64,000 nt of DNA from Gonocerus acuteangulatus (taxonomy: Eukaryota > Arthropoda > Insecta > Hemiptera > Coreidae). Position 1 is the first letter of the stretch. Each line of letters starts with the position of its first letter. The stretch covers positions 41,845,709 to 41,909,708 of the forward strand of contig OX328125.1 of NCBI GenBank assembly GCA_946811695.1, in the 5' to 3' direction. This document shows, in pieces, positions 1 through 13,600 of this stretch. Position numbers and translations under genes: made by a program. The notes beneath the pieces are model-generated. The model was not told where the DNA came from and searched no databases. It saw only the letters and a program-made list of their open reading frames with translations.

Positions 1-480
1 GAGTTCGTTAACCACCAAAATCGGTCCACCGGGAGGGGGGGTTTACCCCCGGACCTAAAACACTAATTTGACCATGCCAGCCGTAGTTTTTGTTATATTT
101 CAACGAAACTTGGTATTCTTTATCTAAAGAGAGAAATACGTTGTAAAAATAAACTAAATCGGTTCATTAGGAGGGGGGGTTTACTCCGGACCCACAATAC
201 CAATTTGCCACTGCCAGCCGAAATTTTTGTTACATTTCAACAAAACTTGGTATTCATGGTGGTAATCAACAGAGAAAAATGGGTTGTAAAAATAAACTAA
301 ATCGGGTTATTTGGAGGGGGGGGGGGGTTTACTCCGGACCTAAATATACTCATACCGGTCGTAATTTCTGCTGTATTGTAACGAAACGCGGTATACATCG
401 TGGGTATCTCATGAGAAAAGTGTTGTCAAAATCAAGTAAATCGGTCTATTGGAAAGGAGGGTTTCATTACAATTAGCCTG
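1..480. repeat. tandem repeat, about 140-bp unit, at least three units
   Basis: The phrase AATCGG followed by a G-run and GTTTACTCCGGACC recurs near 19, 157, 300 and 439, giving units of about 138-143 bp that have diverged. Each unit also holds a TTTCAACGAAACTTGGTAT-like block. Related single units lie at 6461-6562 and 14279-14640, so this is a dispersed satellite-like family. Confidence 0.75.
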
Positions 481-839
481 CCAGACGTAGGTTCCCAAAG
501 CCGCCGCAGGGAGCGCTATCTCCCACTAGGGGGACTGTATCCTGTTCCTGCGTCAGATCAAAAGACGGAAAATGAAGTTTTTTTGTATTTATTAAGTAGT
601 ACAGTATCATGTATTAACATAACTCTGGAAGCAAATTATTTACAAAATTAATAATTGAACAGTCCTCATAAGAAATGTAAATGAGCAGAACTATTCACGT
701 TTTTATTTTATTTATATAGGTTATTTACGGCAAATTATTCAGTAATGTAGTCTACACTACAAAAATTCTGAGGAAAGTGCTTAGTTATGCAGCTCCTGCG
801 TGACGGAATTTTTTTAATATTAAGGAAATTTTATTTCAG
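481..839. other. no gene recognised
   Basis: AT-rich sequence between the tandem repeat and the first recognised inturned exon. It may hold the inturned start exon, but no convincing start codon plus donor site was found. Confidence 0.4.
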
Positions 840-1356
840 ATATCCATGGGAAGATGAAGTAAATTCTCAAGGGGAACTTTTTTACGTACTCCATTACCCT
901 TTCTCAAAGGATTTTCTGGAATCAAATCAAGACGTTTTAGATTATGATGATGAGTGTGATAAGACCAGTACAGGTTCTCTCTTCTTTTTTTTTTCTTTTT
1001 TTTTTATTTATTTTTATGAGAAATGTCCAAAGATCATTAATTTTGTTGTCCATGGATTTAGGAATTCTTGGTCGGTTAATGAGGAGGAGAAGTACCCGAC
1101 GTAGCTTTAGAAAGAAAGATGATAAAGGAATTAGTAAAAGTGTTTCGGAACTGCCTAATACTTCAGTCGATAGAAGCAGGCCTTCAACATCAAAGAAAGA
1201 AACGGTTATTTACTTTTTTATTCAGTAATTAATTAAATTAATATATTTATGTTTCTTTCTTTCTGTAAAATATTTTCTGATCACATTACTGTTTTTTCTG
1301 TTATTCAACTAATCTGACACATACTTCGATTTCTGGCAATAATTTTAGTTCTAGTC

Positions 1357-1427
<71 letters not shown>

Positions 1428-2903
1428 TAGAACTTCATCATCATGGCAGAAAATTTCGCCTAGTTGAGAAATCAGTTCAGTAGAATCGAGGCCTGTGAGC
1501 TTATATATCGGCGGAAGTTGTGTCTTGTCTTTAAGCAAATATATCAGCTTAGCGGAACTCTGGCCATAGAAACTTTGAGCTGATTGATCAACTCGGCAAC
1601 TTATTGGCGTATTTTGTGTTGTCTCCAAAGGAAAACAATTGTTTTTTAGACCATATTCTTAACAGATGTTCATAATTTTTATATAAATTAATTGTTCCCA
1701 AAGTAGAATTGTTTGTAGAATATTTTTAATTAGTTTTTTTCTATTCATCGGTATTGGACTATGATGAATCCTCTTTACTTTATTAGCTTTCGCTCTACTC
1801 TGGGGGATTATAGCTGCACAGGAACAGGCACAGGCTCATGGCTAAGTGGGTGAATGTTTTAATGACTGGGCTGGGAAGTGGCCTGACTCTGTCTTGAGAT
1901 ATTGTTGTTGGTTTCTGGTGGCTGTTGAGGCTCTTTCATTCAAAGTAAGAAACTTGTTGAAGGGCTGATCCATCTCAAGGAAGAAGAGTTCATAGCGATA
2001 CAAATAGGCCAAAAGAGAAAAAAAGCATTCTTTGAAACTTGTCAACAAAAATTATAAATGACCCTCAAACAGGTAACAAATGGTACCCACCAAATGAATA
2101 CCCCAACTGAGTTTAATAGTACAACTTACAAATCGAACAGTCAACGCATTTACTATTCAAATATTTAAATTTTATTACTTTATCAATCCAAAAACCATTT
2201 TGTTTGGGTGACCAAGGTAAAATTTAATGAATAGGTATTTTTATAATTTATTTATTTAAATTTTAACGTCCATTTATTATTAACTACGAATTTTACGACG
2301 GGTTATCTATAGGTTACTACCCTTTTCTAGCCAGGATAGGGGTGATGCCTTTTCTTTTTTCGAAAGAAAAGCCACCGCCCCTAGTGGGAATCGTACCCAC
2401 GACCTTTGGCACGGAGTGTTAAGAGCTCACGCCTTAACCCTCACGTTTAATAATTTTATATTCAAGTGTTTTCCCATAATTAATTTAAATAGTACTATTA
2501 AATTTTATTTTCAGTTCGACGGTGAGCTAGAACCTCTTAATATTTACATGAAGATAGACTTCCCTAACATGAAAATAATTGGGAGACGAGCTACTGCTGT
2601 AGAAACATTTTTAGGTTTAAAAGTTGTATATTATGGAAACCAGATTATAATAAATGATGTTATTCCCAATAGCCCAGCATATTTTATACAATCAGCTTTC
2701 CGAAAAGGTAAATTTGTTTTTTATATATAACAAAATAAGTTTAATACACATTTCTGAAGAGATAGTCTTCCCATTCTTTAGGCATTTTGGAACAATTGTT
2801 CCTATGTTGCTATTGAGGTTGCACTCATGACCTAATTTTTAAAAAATTTCTTCAAATCTCCATCAATCCTACCTAGTAGACACTGAAAATGACCCCCGTT
2901 AAA

Positions 2904-2952
<49 letters not shown>

Positions 2953-3361
2953 TTATTTTTTTATTTTTATTTTTCTTTATTAGGAGATACAATCCACTTC
3001 AAATTTAATAATACACTGTATAAGATATATACATAGTCAACTTAACAATTGGGCGTCTCCTTCACCCTCGTTACTTGGGCTTGAAAACATCAAGCCCAGT
3101 TGCTGTGAGACCTTAGTTCAAATACGTACACATCAGATTAATAAGTACCTTATTTAAAAGTAATAAGAAATAAAAACAAAAAAAAATACATAACTATATA
3201 ACAACTAACAAAAAACAACTATAAAGCAAAAAATACAATAATAAGAAAAAGTTACAGACTTAAATACCCTTATACTTCACCCACTAGACCAGAGCTACTA
3301 TACTCGTGGAGGTTATCATAGTGCAGCCAAACATAGTCCACGCTCAAACATACACCAAATG

Positions 3362-3394
<33 letters not shown>

Positions 3395-3419
3395 TATATA
3401 CACTAAATGAATAATAATG

Positions 3420-3470
<51 letters not shown>

Positions 3471-6377
3471 CAGGCGATCCTCAACGGCCCGCCCCGGCGA
3501 GGAGTGTCCTCCATCGACTGAAGATGATGCAGGAGCCCTTTAATACCCGCAAGGTAATGCTTCTTAGCACCCCCATCGGGACACTAAGCTGCCTTAAACT
3601 ATTGGCAGAAGCACCGCTCCACACACCCCTCCAGCTCAATGTACAGGACGTTACCTCCACGTCGGTCACAGGCACGCCAAACATTCGGCCCACTGCTAAA
3701 CGGACACCAAGTCTCCCATACTTGCGACACTTCGCCCGGTGCAGAGAATTCAGATCAGAGGTGTTCCCATTAACAATCTGTGCATCCACAATAGTCACTT
3801 TACCCCCTTTTGCCACTATTATATCAGGCTTCCATCGCCGGCCATCAGCTCTCAGGACTGTTTCAATGTGAACTTCGTACCCCCTTCCGGCTAAGGCTTC
3901 CGCCAGTACATCCACCACAGTATCGTGCCTCAAACAACGACCTCCCCGTGAAACATAGCACTGCTGAACAGCATGAGTGCCGGTCTCATCCTCAAGGCAA
4001 CCCGCCCTGCAAGTAAGAATCCGGCCCTCACGCCGGCCTCTTGTCGTTCTCACGGTGGTCGGAAGGGCATTTATGTGAGTACGAACATACTGGATGAAGT
4101 CCCACCCAGAAGTGGTTCCAGCTCCATCATTGAGCCAATGTGTCGAGGCCTTACTAGCGGAAGATTCTTTCAACCCTGCTCCGTCGTTGGACGAAAAGAG
4201 CCTCTCTGCCCACCAGCGCTTTCTAATTTCAGGGCACCAAGCGTCTTCATGAACTAAGCCCTGCCTGGCCAGGGCCTCCCTCGCTTTCCGCAGCCTTTTG
4301 GTCATGTCCTCCGAACCATAAGCCGCCCTAGCCGCGGCTAGACCAGACCGCTCCATCCTAGACAGACGGCCTATCGTCAGAGCCGGAACCAGGACGCCCA
4401 TGCATGGAACACCCAAGCCTCCGTCCGCGCACGAAGCATGGAAATATCCAACAGGTATATCCTTTGGCAATCTTAGCCACCTCCTCACCGTTGCTCTAAC
4501 CTTTATATCCAACTTCCTTAATGCTTCGCGGGAGGAGCCACCAAGTACCAGCTTGTGCACATAACTTGGAAGAAGGTGATACCTAAGGGCGGTCAACCTC
4601 TGCTGCGGCTTGAGGGGTGCATTCCCAATTCTTAAAAGGGCCCTTCTAATTTCCTCATCAGGCCTCTCGGTTCCATGGTTCCTATAGGTGACTCCGAGGT
4701 ACTTAACGGAGTCACGGTACTGCATTTGCCTCACCGGGGCTCCACCAACGGTAAACAGTGCGTCTTCAACTACCTTGACCCTGGTCACACGCCCAGCCGG
4801 TACCAACGAAAGGGCACAGCACTTACCAGGACTAAGCTCCATCCCCAGTTTGGCGATGGCTGCCCCAACCGCTGCAAGTGCCTGGAGGACCCAATCCATC
4901 GCAAGGTTGAAGAGGCACGGAGACAAAGGATCCCCTTGCCTAATCCCCCTCCCGCTTACAACTGGGTCCGTCCACCTCCGACCATCGGTAATCCGGGTAA
5001 ACCCTTCACCGTACACCCCCATCACGTATTCAACGATTCCTGATGGCAGGCCTTTGCGGATCATGGCGGCTCGTAGAGCTGAGTGACTAATACTATCGAA
5101 AGCCTTAGCAATGTCCAGGAAGGCCAAGTGCACCTCACGGCGACAACGACGAGCATCCCTGAGCACCGTATCCAGGACTACACTGTTCTCCGCAGTTCCG
5201 TCGGCTGCTATGAACGCCCTCTGGCCTGTCTCCTGGAGATCCAAAGCTCTCAGACGCGCAGCCAATATCTTGTGAAGTTGTCTGAGAGCTACAGACGCCA
5301 CGGTTATAGGTCTGTAATCGCCAGGCGTCTCTGGAAGCTTAACCTTGGGGATAAAGACAGTCCTTGCACCGATCATTTGAGGAATAAATCTGCCCCCTAA
5401 TAAATACAGGTTATAAAAAACCGCACGTGCCTTAGGTGGAACGGACTCCCAATCAGACGCTCGTAGTCCATCAGGACCTGGTGCAGAGGATCTGTCTATC
5501 TTATTACCCTGGATCTCCTCTACTTCGACAGGCGTCCATAGAGTGGTGATCTCCATAGCTCCCGGTGGCAATCCTTCCTGATCAAATGGCCGAGAGGGAC
5601 TTTCCATTACCGGCCGCCAGTAGTTTTCCATTTCGTCCAACGAATGCCTGCGCTCTAGAGGACCTCCTTCCAATATATCCCTTACTGCCCTGCTCCTATT
5701 AGACTTCCACAGTTTTTGTATGCGCTGGTACTCTAACTGACGGCGCTGTCTCGCATTAAATGGAAGGGGTCGTGGGCCCCCAGGCTGTCCACCTCTCTCG
5801 AATGAGGTATTACCCCATTCGGGAAAGCGCGCCTGGAGCCACTCGCACAGTCGGTCCGTGACATCGAGCCCTCCTCTGGCTTCCTCGACTAGTGACGCAA
5901 GATTTATATCATGGCCACGAAGGCCGCTCGCCTGCTCTGCAGCCACGTCACAAAAAAGGTCCCTACCACTTGGACCGACCACCTCTACCACTTGCGCAGG
6001 CTGTCGAAGCTCATCTCTATTCCACTCATTTATTGCCTGACGTTCTGTAGAAACATTTTTAGGTTTAAAAGTTGTATATTATGGAAACCAGATTATAATA
6101 AATGATGTTATTCCCAATAGCCCAGCATATTTTATACAATCAGCTTTCCGAAAAGGTAAATTTGTTTTTTATATATAACAAAATAAGTTTAATACACATT
6201 TCTGAAGAGATAGTCTTCCCATTCTTTAGGCATTTTGGAACAATTGTTTCTTTGTTTTAGCACTTTCCTCCGAAGGAAAGTAGCTATTGAGGTTGCACTC
6301 ATGACCTAATTTTTGAAAAATTTCTTCAAATCTCCATCAATCCTACCTAGTAGACACTGAAAATGACCCCCGTTAAA

Positions 6378-6428
<51 letters not shown>

Positions 6429-7451
6429 TATATATATATATATATATTTAATCTATTTCTATTTAACCACCAAAATAGGTCCACCGGGAGGGGGGTTTAC
6501 CCTGGACCCAAAACACTAATTTGACCATGCCAGACGTAGTTTTTGTTATATTTCAACGAAACAAAAAAAAAATTGAAAAACAAAATTTAGCTCTGACTTT
6601 AGTGCTTCTTTATCATAAAGTCAAAACTTTTACCTAATTTACAACTAATATAAACTGCATTTGCCTCTTCAATATATTACTATAAAAATTTCGACTCAAT
6701 ATTCTCTAAATATTTAATTCAATATAGAACTAAATATATATGTAACTAATAACTAATTTTCTAATACTTACGTAAAAGATATTAGACCCTTTAAAAAAGT
6801 GTATTCTATTATTAATTGATTAAATTTAAATTATTAACACATTAACTACCTGAAATTTCGTTAAAATAATTTTTTGTTTGAACTGTTGGTGGCGTTCAGG
6901 GCGGAGATGGGGTGCCGGGGTTGGGAGGAGTGGGGGGCTTGGCTAGGGTTGGTATGAGCCCCCAATCCCCTGGTATGTGAAGGTTTGGTTGCCCTGGCAC
7001 CAGCAAGCACATCTTCTATCATAGACCTGGCAGCTAGCAAATGCGGGCCACTAAGGTAGAGCTGGTAGAAGGGGACTCTACTCGGTCTTGGCTGGGTCCA
7101 CCTCCAACTGACCGTTGAGCTTTGTCTTTGGTGGTTGAATTTCCGTTCAAAATTATAGAAAAATAAAGTTGTTGTTTGACATATTTATTTAGTACTTTAC
7201 TACTAATCTTCTTATTTACTAATTGGAATAGTTTTTTTTTTTCAATTTGCTAAGTGTTCTTACTCAATTCCTACAGCCTTTTACGATAAGGTAAATCTAT
7301 GAACCTCTACTTGTCTAGATTAAGGGAACTAAAGAAGACCCTGTAGTCGATCAAAAGCCCTTCTTAAGTAAACAATTAGATTAATTATGATCCCTATACT
7401 CTTAAAAGGAGAGTAGAGTTTATTCTAAAGAAGAAAACATAATAAGAAGTA

Positions 7452-7519
<68 letters not shown>

Positions 7520-7605
7520 TAATTCTTATTATGTTTTCTTCTTTAGAATAAACTCTACTCTCCTTTTAAGAGTATAGGGATCATAATTAATCTAATTATT
7601 TATTA

Positions 7606-7669
<64 letters not shown>

Positions 7670-10600
7670 CTATTTCTGTTTCCATTTGTTAAATTTTAAC
7701 TGACATTCATCTATTTTTTTCAGGTGATTGTTTGCACAGTATTAATGGTATTTTAGTGACACCTGAAAATATTGAAAACTATTTAAGGAATATATCTTTT
7801 TCAAAAGAAGTTAAAGAAGTAATTTATTTGTTTAATTTATATTTTGACATTTTCTTATTTTTGAGGCGGCTTTCTATAACCAATAAGTTTAAGTTTATTT
7901 ATAAAAAACATAAATAATTTAATATTTAGTAAAACTATCAATCCTGCTTAATAATAACAATTGTATCTACAAAGTACAAGAATTTCACATTCCATTATTT
8001 ACTCAAATATTTATTGCTGTTTTACCGCATAGGTTGTCTTGACTGTTCAGAGGGTAAAACCTGTGTCAAAATGTGAACCATCAGCATGCGTGGCATTAAC
8101 TGAACCAGTAGGTATTTCTTATATTAAATGATTTATTTATTTTTAAATAGGGAAAAGAAGGATGGGAAATATATTAAAAAAGTTAGTAGTTAGAGTGTAA
8201 GCAGAGCCAATAGGCAAAAGTAAATTGTGCATATCACCCTTTGGTCCACCTTCCCCAGCCTCACAGAGTAGAACATGCTACAGCTTTTAAAAGGGTTCAG
8301 GGAAAAAATATGGCTAACCTGAATATTTATTTAAACAAATCGTTGCTTGGTAAAGACCTCACTTGACATAAAAGAGGATTTTAGTAGGACAAGCAGTTGT
8401 ATGGGTACAAATTCATTCAAAGAAAATATTTGTTTTCTGAATAAAATTTTTTTAGGTACTAAAATATGTTCTTCCCTCCGGATTGATTTTCATTACATTA
8501 AAGGCTCAAATCTTGTGCAAGTAATTTTGTAATATTAAAAGCTTTGATGTAACTATGTTTTTGATTGACTCAGGAAGACTATGAAATGGAGGGATTTGGT
8601 GTCTTGTTTATTCAGTTGGGAAGAAGTTCAGAGGAAACATCATCAGAAGATATTGTGTTTAGTTATCCTTCCGAAGAAAATATTATTACTCCAATTAGAG
8701 GAGCATTTCTTACCCTTCTTCATCTTCTTCCCTCCCTTGGAGCAAATCAACCCTCAAGGTAATCAAAAGTAAAAATTACATTAAAATATAATATCATATT
8801 TTGCTATAATAATGAAAGCCTCATCATATGATTGTTCTATATTTATAATACACTGCTAAGAGGCTGCATATCTTTGGGATCTTTTGTGATCTAAGTTGTA
8901 GTACACTATTGATTCCTGTGCCCTTTTTAAAATGCCTCAGATCCAAGAACTCTGAAATTCTGTTATTTGTTGGTTTTAAAGACAGCTTTATTGTCCTCTT
9001 CAGAGTCCCAGACTATCCCTAGGGCCACCCAGCTATTAATTAATTTATTAATGGGTACCTGCAAAAGGGAAAATCATAGTATTGCAAAAGGCCGGAGCAT
9101 AGTATTGTCCCCTCTGTTTCCCTAATGTGCCGTATGGTGGCCTGTTACGGGACTGTTTTCTTTTCCTTTTTTGTAGTCCTCATTTCTTGACCCCGCCTGC
9201 TCTTCCAGGAGTCGATATTGTTTTGGGCAATGCTTTACGGCGAACTGTAAAATGGTTATGTTTCTTGTGGGTGTTTCTAAGTATATTCTTGCAATGTCAT
9301 CAGTCTTTTTACTTCCTATGCTCACGACAAAGAAATACCCCATAATGTCAACAAATAGCCTAGAATAAGAAAAACATTTCACTAATATTCTGTAGGATTT
9401 ACTTAACAAAAATTCAAAACTTATATTCTCAGTTCCCTTTAGAAAACAGTTATTGGTATTTATTTTAAAAAAAATGATATGTGTCTTAATATAAGTACCA
9501 TGAGATGTGTAATTATTATTTTCTACCATCTCAGTAATGTACACCAGTCATATTTTTCAAATAAATATTTTTTTTAATGAAGGATGTTAGAATGGCCATT
9601 GGCTATAACAGATATTTATGATTATGCTTGGAGCTAGATATATGATTTTTATAATTTATGTCTCAACAACTAAATTAAACATTACTCAAAGAAGTTTTTA
9701 TTCATACTGAATTACAAATGAAACAGCTGATCTAAAGAAAACATAATAAAACAGATGACAGTCTTCTTAGTTACTGCTTCATATATAACTACAAGATTAA
9801 ATTCAACACTTTCCCTTAATCGAGTAGTTTTAGGAACAAAATGCTGATGGCGAAGGAAATATCAAAGCACCAAAAGCTGATCGGTAGGGAAAATTGATAG
9901 GCGCTTTCCCTGGATCTCGACTCCTTAATTTGTCCTTGGGTATTTTGGTTGGATTACACTCAGCCACATTGACTCGCTTCTTAGCAAATGTCTTAGGATC
10001 ATCCTCCACAAGAAATGCCTCTGCAACTGTGACGTAATCATTTCGGTAGGAGGGCTTTTGACATATTCGCGAACTCCTTCGGGTGCCTGATCCAATTATA
10101 TTCTCTTCTTCGTCTTCAGATAAAGATGATTCCGATAGAAGGACGTCCGATTTCTTAGTCATTTCTTCCCTTAATTTTTCGCAATTCTCCTTTTGGATGG
10201 TTGGGTCCTCTATTTTTATAGGTATGGATACACGTTCTTCACAATCACCGATTTTCTCTTGGAAGATGACGTCTCTCGATAACACAATATCTCGTTTCTC
10301 GGGTACATATATTCTGTATCGTTCATCGCCATCATACCCAACGAGATATCCAACTACTGCTTTTGAGTCCATCCTCTTCCTCTTTTGCGCGGGAATATGG
10401 ACATAGCACTTGGAACTGATGATTCGCAAATGTTTGATCCGTGGTTTTTGACCAAACCAAACTTCATGAGGACGATTGATGATTTTCCTAATCGATTTAA
10501 AATATAGCCAGCAGTGATAACTAGTTCAGCCCAGATGGCTACAGGAAACTCAACGTTTGGGTTAGAATACTTGAACGTTCGCGCCATTTCAACGATGGTT

Positions 10601-13600
10601 CTATTTTCACGTTCTACTGCACCATTTTGTTGAGGAGTATACGGTGCAGTGAGTCTTTGAGTAACTCCAAATTCGTGAAGTACAGCGCGAACTTCTTTAT
10701 TATCGAATTCTCCTCCATTGTCACTGAGGAATTCTTTCACTTGATGGCCGACTGTTCGAGCCTTGGCCAATACTTCTCGTATAGCATCTTTCACGGCTGA
10801 TTTTTCCCGTGCGACGAAACAAAAACGGAAATGTGAAAAGTGGTCTTTGATAACAATCAAATATCTGCGCCCATTGAATGATTTATCAAAAGGACCGCAT
10901 ACATCTCCTGACATCAATTCACCTGGTCTGGATGATCGAACTCTGGTGCCAAATGGCTGCCGGTGCGCCTTTCCAAATTGACATGGCCCACAGAGCTCTT
11001 TGCTTGGTTTTACCCCAATACCTAGTTCAGACTGCAGCTTTGCTCGTACATATTGCTTATCCATGTGACCCCATCGTTCGTGGAATAGTTGCAAGGTATC
11101 CGGGCCTTCAACTATGTTGACACATGGCTCCTCAGGATGAACTGGTTGAAACGATGCTCGATACAGCGTTCCATGCTGCTCTCTGGCTCCTGTGAAAACG
11201 ACTTTTCCATCGACCGTGAATTTGCACTTGTGTTGATTCGACTCAAATTTACTGGTAAGATTTCTATCGTGAGCTGCCAGAACTGAGAAGAGGTTTCGAG
11301 AAATATTTGGGACGTACCACACGTAGGTGAGAGTCGAACTTTTCTACTGACCATGAGAATAGTCTGTTATCTGGATTTCCCCGCTGCCGAGAGCTCTAAG
11401 TTTTTTGTTGTCCGCCGCGGTTACCACGCAATTTCCAGAAAATGGCTTGTATTTTGTGAACCAATTAAAATTGTGGGTAATATGTTTGGTCGCGCCATTG
11501 TCTATCCACCAGTTGTCACCAGGAGATACTGCGCAGACGTCGCTACTAACGGACAATAGCGCCAACTTGGTTTCGGTTTCAGTTTTGTTGACTGTTGGGG
11601 ACGAAGTTTTACTGCTTCCTGTTCCACTAGCACGAGCAGGATATGGTGGTTGACCATCGTTTTTCCAGCGGGCACATTGCTTCAACCAATGTCCTTTCAA
11701 ATTGCAATACTTGCAAATAACGTCAACTGGTCTTTTCCCCCAACTGCAGGAGTTTCCATTCTAGGACGATTAAAATGATTCTTATTTGCTTTCCGAACCA
11801 ACTTGCTTTTGTTGTTGTTTTGTACCTCCAAAATTTCACCTGACACATTTGATGTAGATATAGGAGCGACATTTCTCTCATGAAGAATGAGCGCGGACGA
11901 TATATCGTCGATTGTTTTGCTGTCATTTGCCTTTAGAAGTAAGTAGCTCGATTTGAACGTTTCAAGCCGTTTGGGGAGAATATGAAGGACTTTTGACACG
12001 AAAAGAAGCTCTAAAACACTTTCAACGGTCTCGATTTTACGAGTCTTTAAGCCAGCAGAAAAATCCCGATGTTGGTTTTTAATGCGAGCTAAAATCGACG
12101 GAGCGTCTTCGTTATCAGTCCATTCAATGCAAAAGAAATCTAGACATTGACGAAAAAGTTGGTCTTCAGCTTTATTGTCAAATTCATTCGTTAAAATTTC
12201 CCAAGCCTCCCTAGCAGGTAGACGGCCCGAAATTCGTTGATGGAGCTCGTCACTGACACACTGAGATAAAACCATTTTAGCTTGGGCCGCGGTTTTGTTC
12301 CAAGTTTCTAGTTTTTCTCTTTCAGCCTTTGATGGTGTTTCTGAAAGTTCAGGTTTAAAAGACTTACCTTCAATAATGTCGACCGCGTTAAAGTACTCCA
12401 TCACGTCCATCACTTTATCTTTCCACTGAGGCCAATCTTCAGCTCCTTTCAATGGCTTGATACCCTTGACGAATTCCATGATCGAAGGAAAAAACTGATT
12501 AATGTACTCGCACAATGATCAGATGAAGGGAAAACCGCGAAACGGATTAAAAACCGCGAAATGCATAAACTTAATTGAGTTTCAATGTTCTGATAACACC
12601 ATAACTCGCGATTGAACTTATTGAGACACAAGAATGACACAGATTGAGCAATCTGGGCCCATAACCTTTTATAATTTATGTCTCAACAACTAAATTAAAC
12701 ATTACTCAAAGAAGTTTTTATTCATACTGAATTACAAATGAAACAGCTGATTTAAAGAAAACATAATAAAACAGATGACAGTCTTCTTAGTTACTGCTTC
12801 ATATATAACTACAAGATTATTAAATTCAACAATGATACTGTGTATTTGTCTTTTAATAATAATGTTGTATTACTTGTTAAATTATTTAATCATTCATACA
12901 TCTATTGGCAATTTTCATAATTTATTTTGATGCTAATATCAATCATAAATTTCTATTTTTTTACATTGTATTTTTAAAATATGTTATTTCAGTTCTACAT
13001 TTATTGTTAAGGAGCAACTTTTACATGTTCTATACACTAAAAAGGATGACGGAGTCTTGCTTCTTGCTATGCCTGATTCGAGGTAAGTATCACATACTTA
13101 TGCACACGTATACACATTCTTTTTATTGCATTAGTTTGTATTTTATTTTAATTTTGTTAGAGCGTATTTTCTACCTTGCCTCAGCTAGCATAAGAGTGAT
13201 GTATTCCCTTTTTTTCAATGAAAAGCCATCAATCATAGTGGAAATCGACCCCTCAACCTGAGGCATGGAGTATTCACCCTTTAACACACAACCATCAGGC
13301 CTCCTCTTAGATTTAATATGAATAAAATAAAAAGTTCTATTCATACCTACCTAAGTATACTGGTTGTTTCAGGCCTAAATAGCCAAACTCCAGGCATAAT
13401 TTCCGACAAAAAAGTTCATTTGACGTATGGTCCGATTCCGAAGGGAAAAGGAGTTATGACCAATTTTCTGTTTTTTTGTTGTTTTTTTTAGGGTAGACAT
13501 ATTTTTGATTGAATAAGAAAAGATTGTTCAAAAAATGTTCAAGATAATTAAATTCTAAGTAAGCCATCATAAAATAGACAAAATTTCCTTTAAGAAAACA

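Larger units (their letters stand above)
9647..12831 (-). mobile_element. Copia-type LTR retrotransposon with RT/RNase H deleted
   Basis: A 3185-bp element in inturned intron 6, bounded by near-identical LTRs and a 5-bp ATGAT duplication. It has gag, a zinc knuckle, protease-like and integrase domains, and a C-terminal stub. The reverse transcriptase and RNase H, normally over 1.5 kb, are missing, so it is a non-autonomous deletion derivative. The high LTR identity suggests a fairly recent insertion. Confidence 0.92.

Noticed and set aside
3407..3871. Plus-strand frame starting in a lysine run
   Set aside because: The lysines come from the A-run, and the rest is antisense to the R2-like frame.
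9122..9544. 140-codon minus-strand frame
   Set aside because: Overlaps the SINE family B fragment and has no recognisable similarity or splice context.
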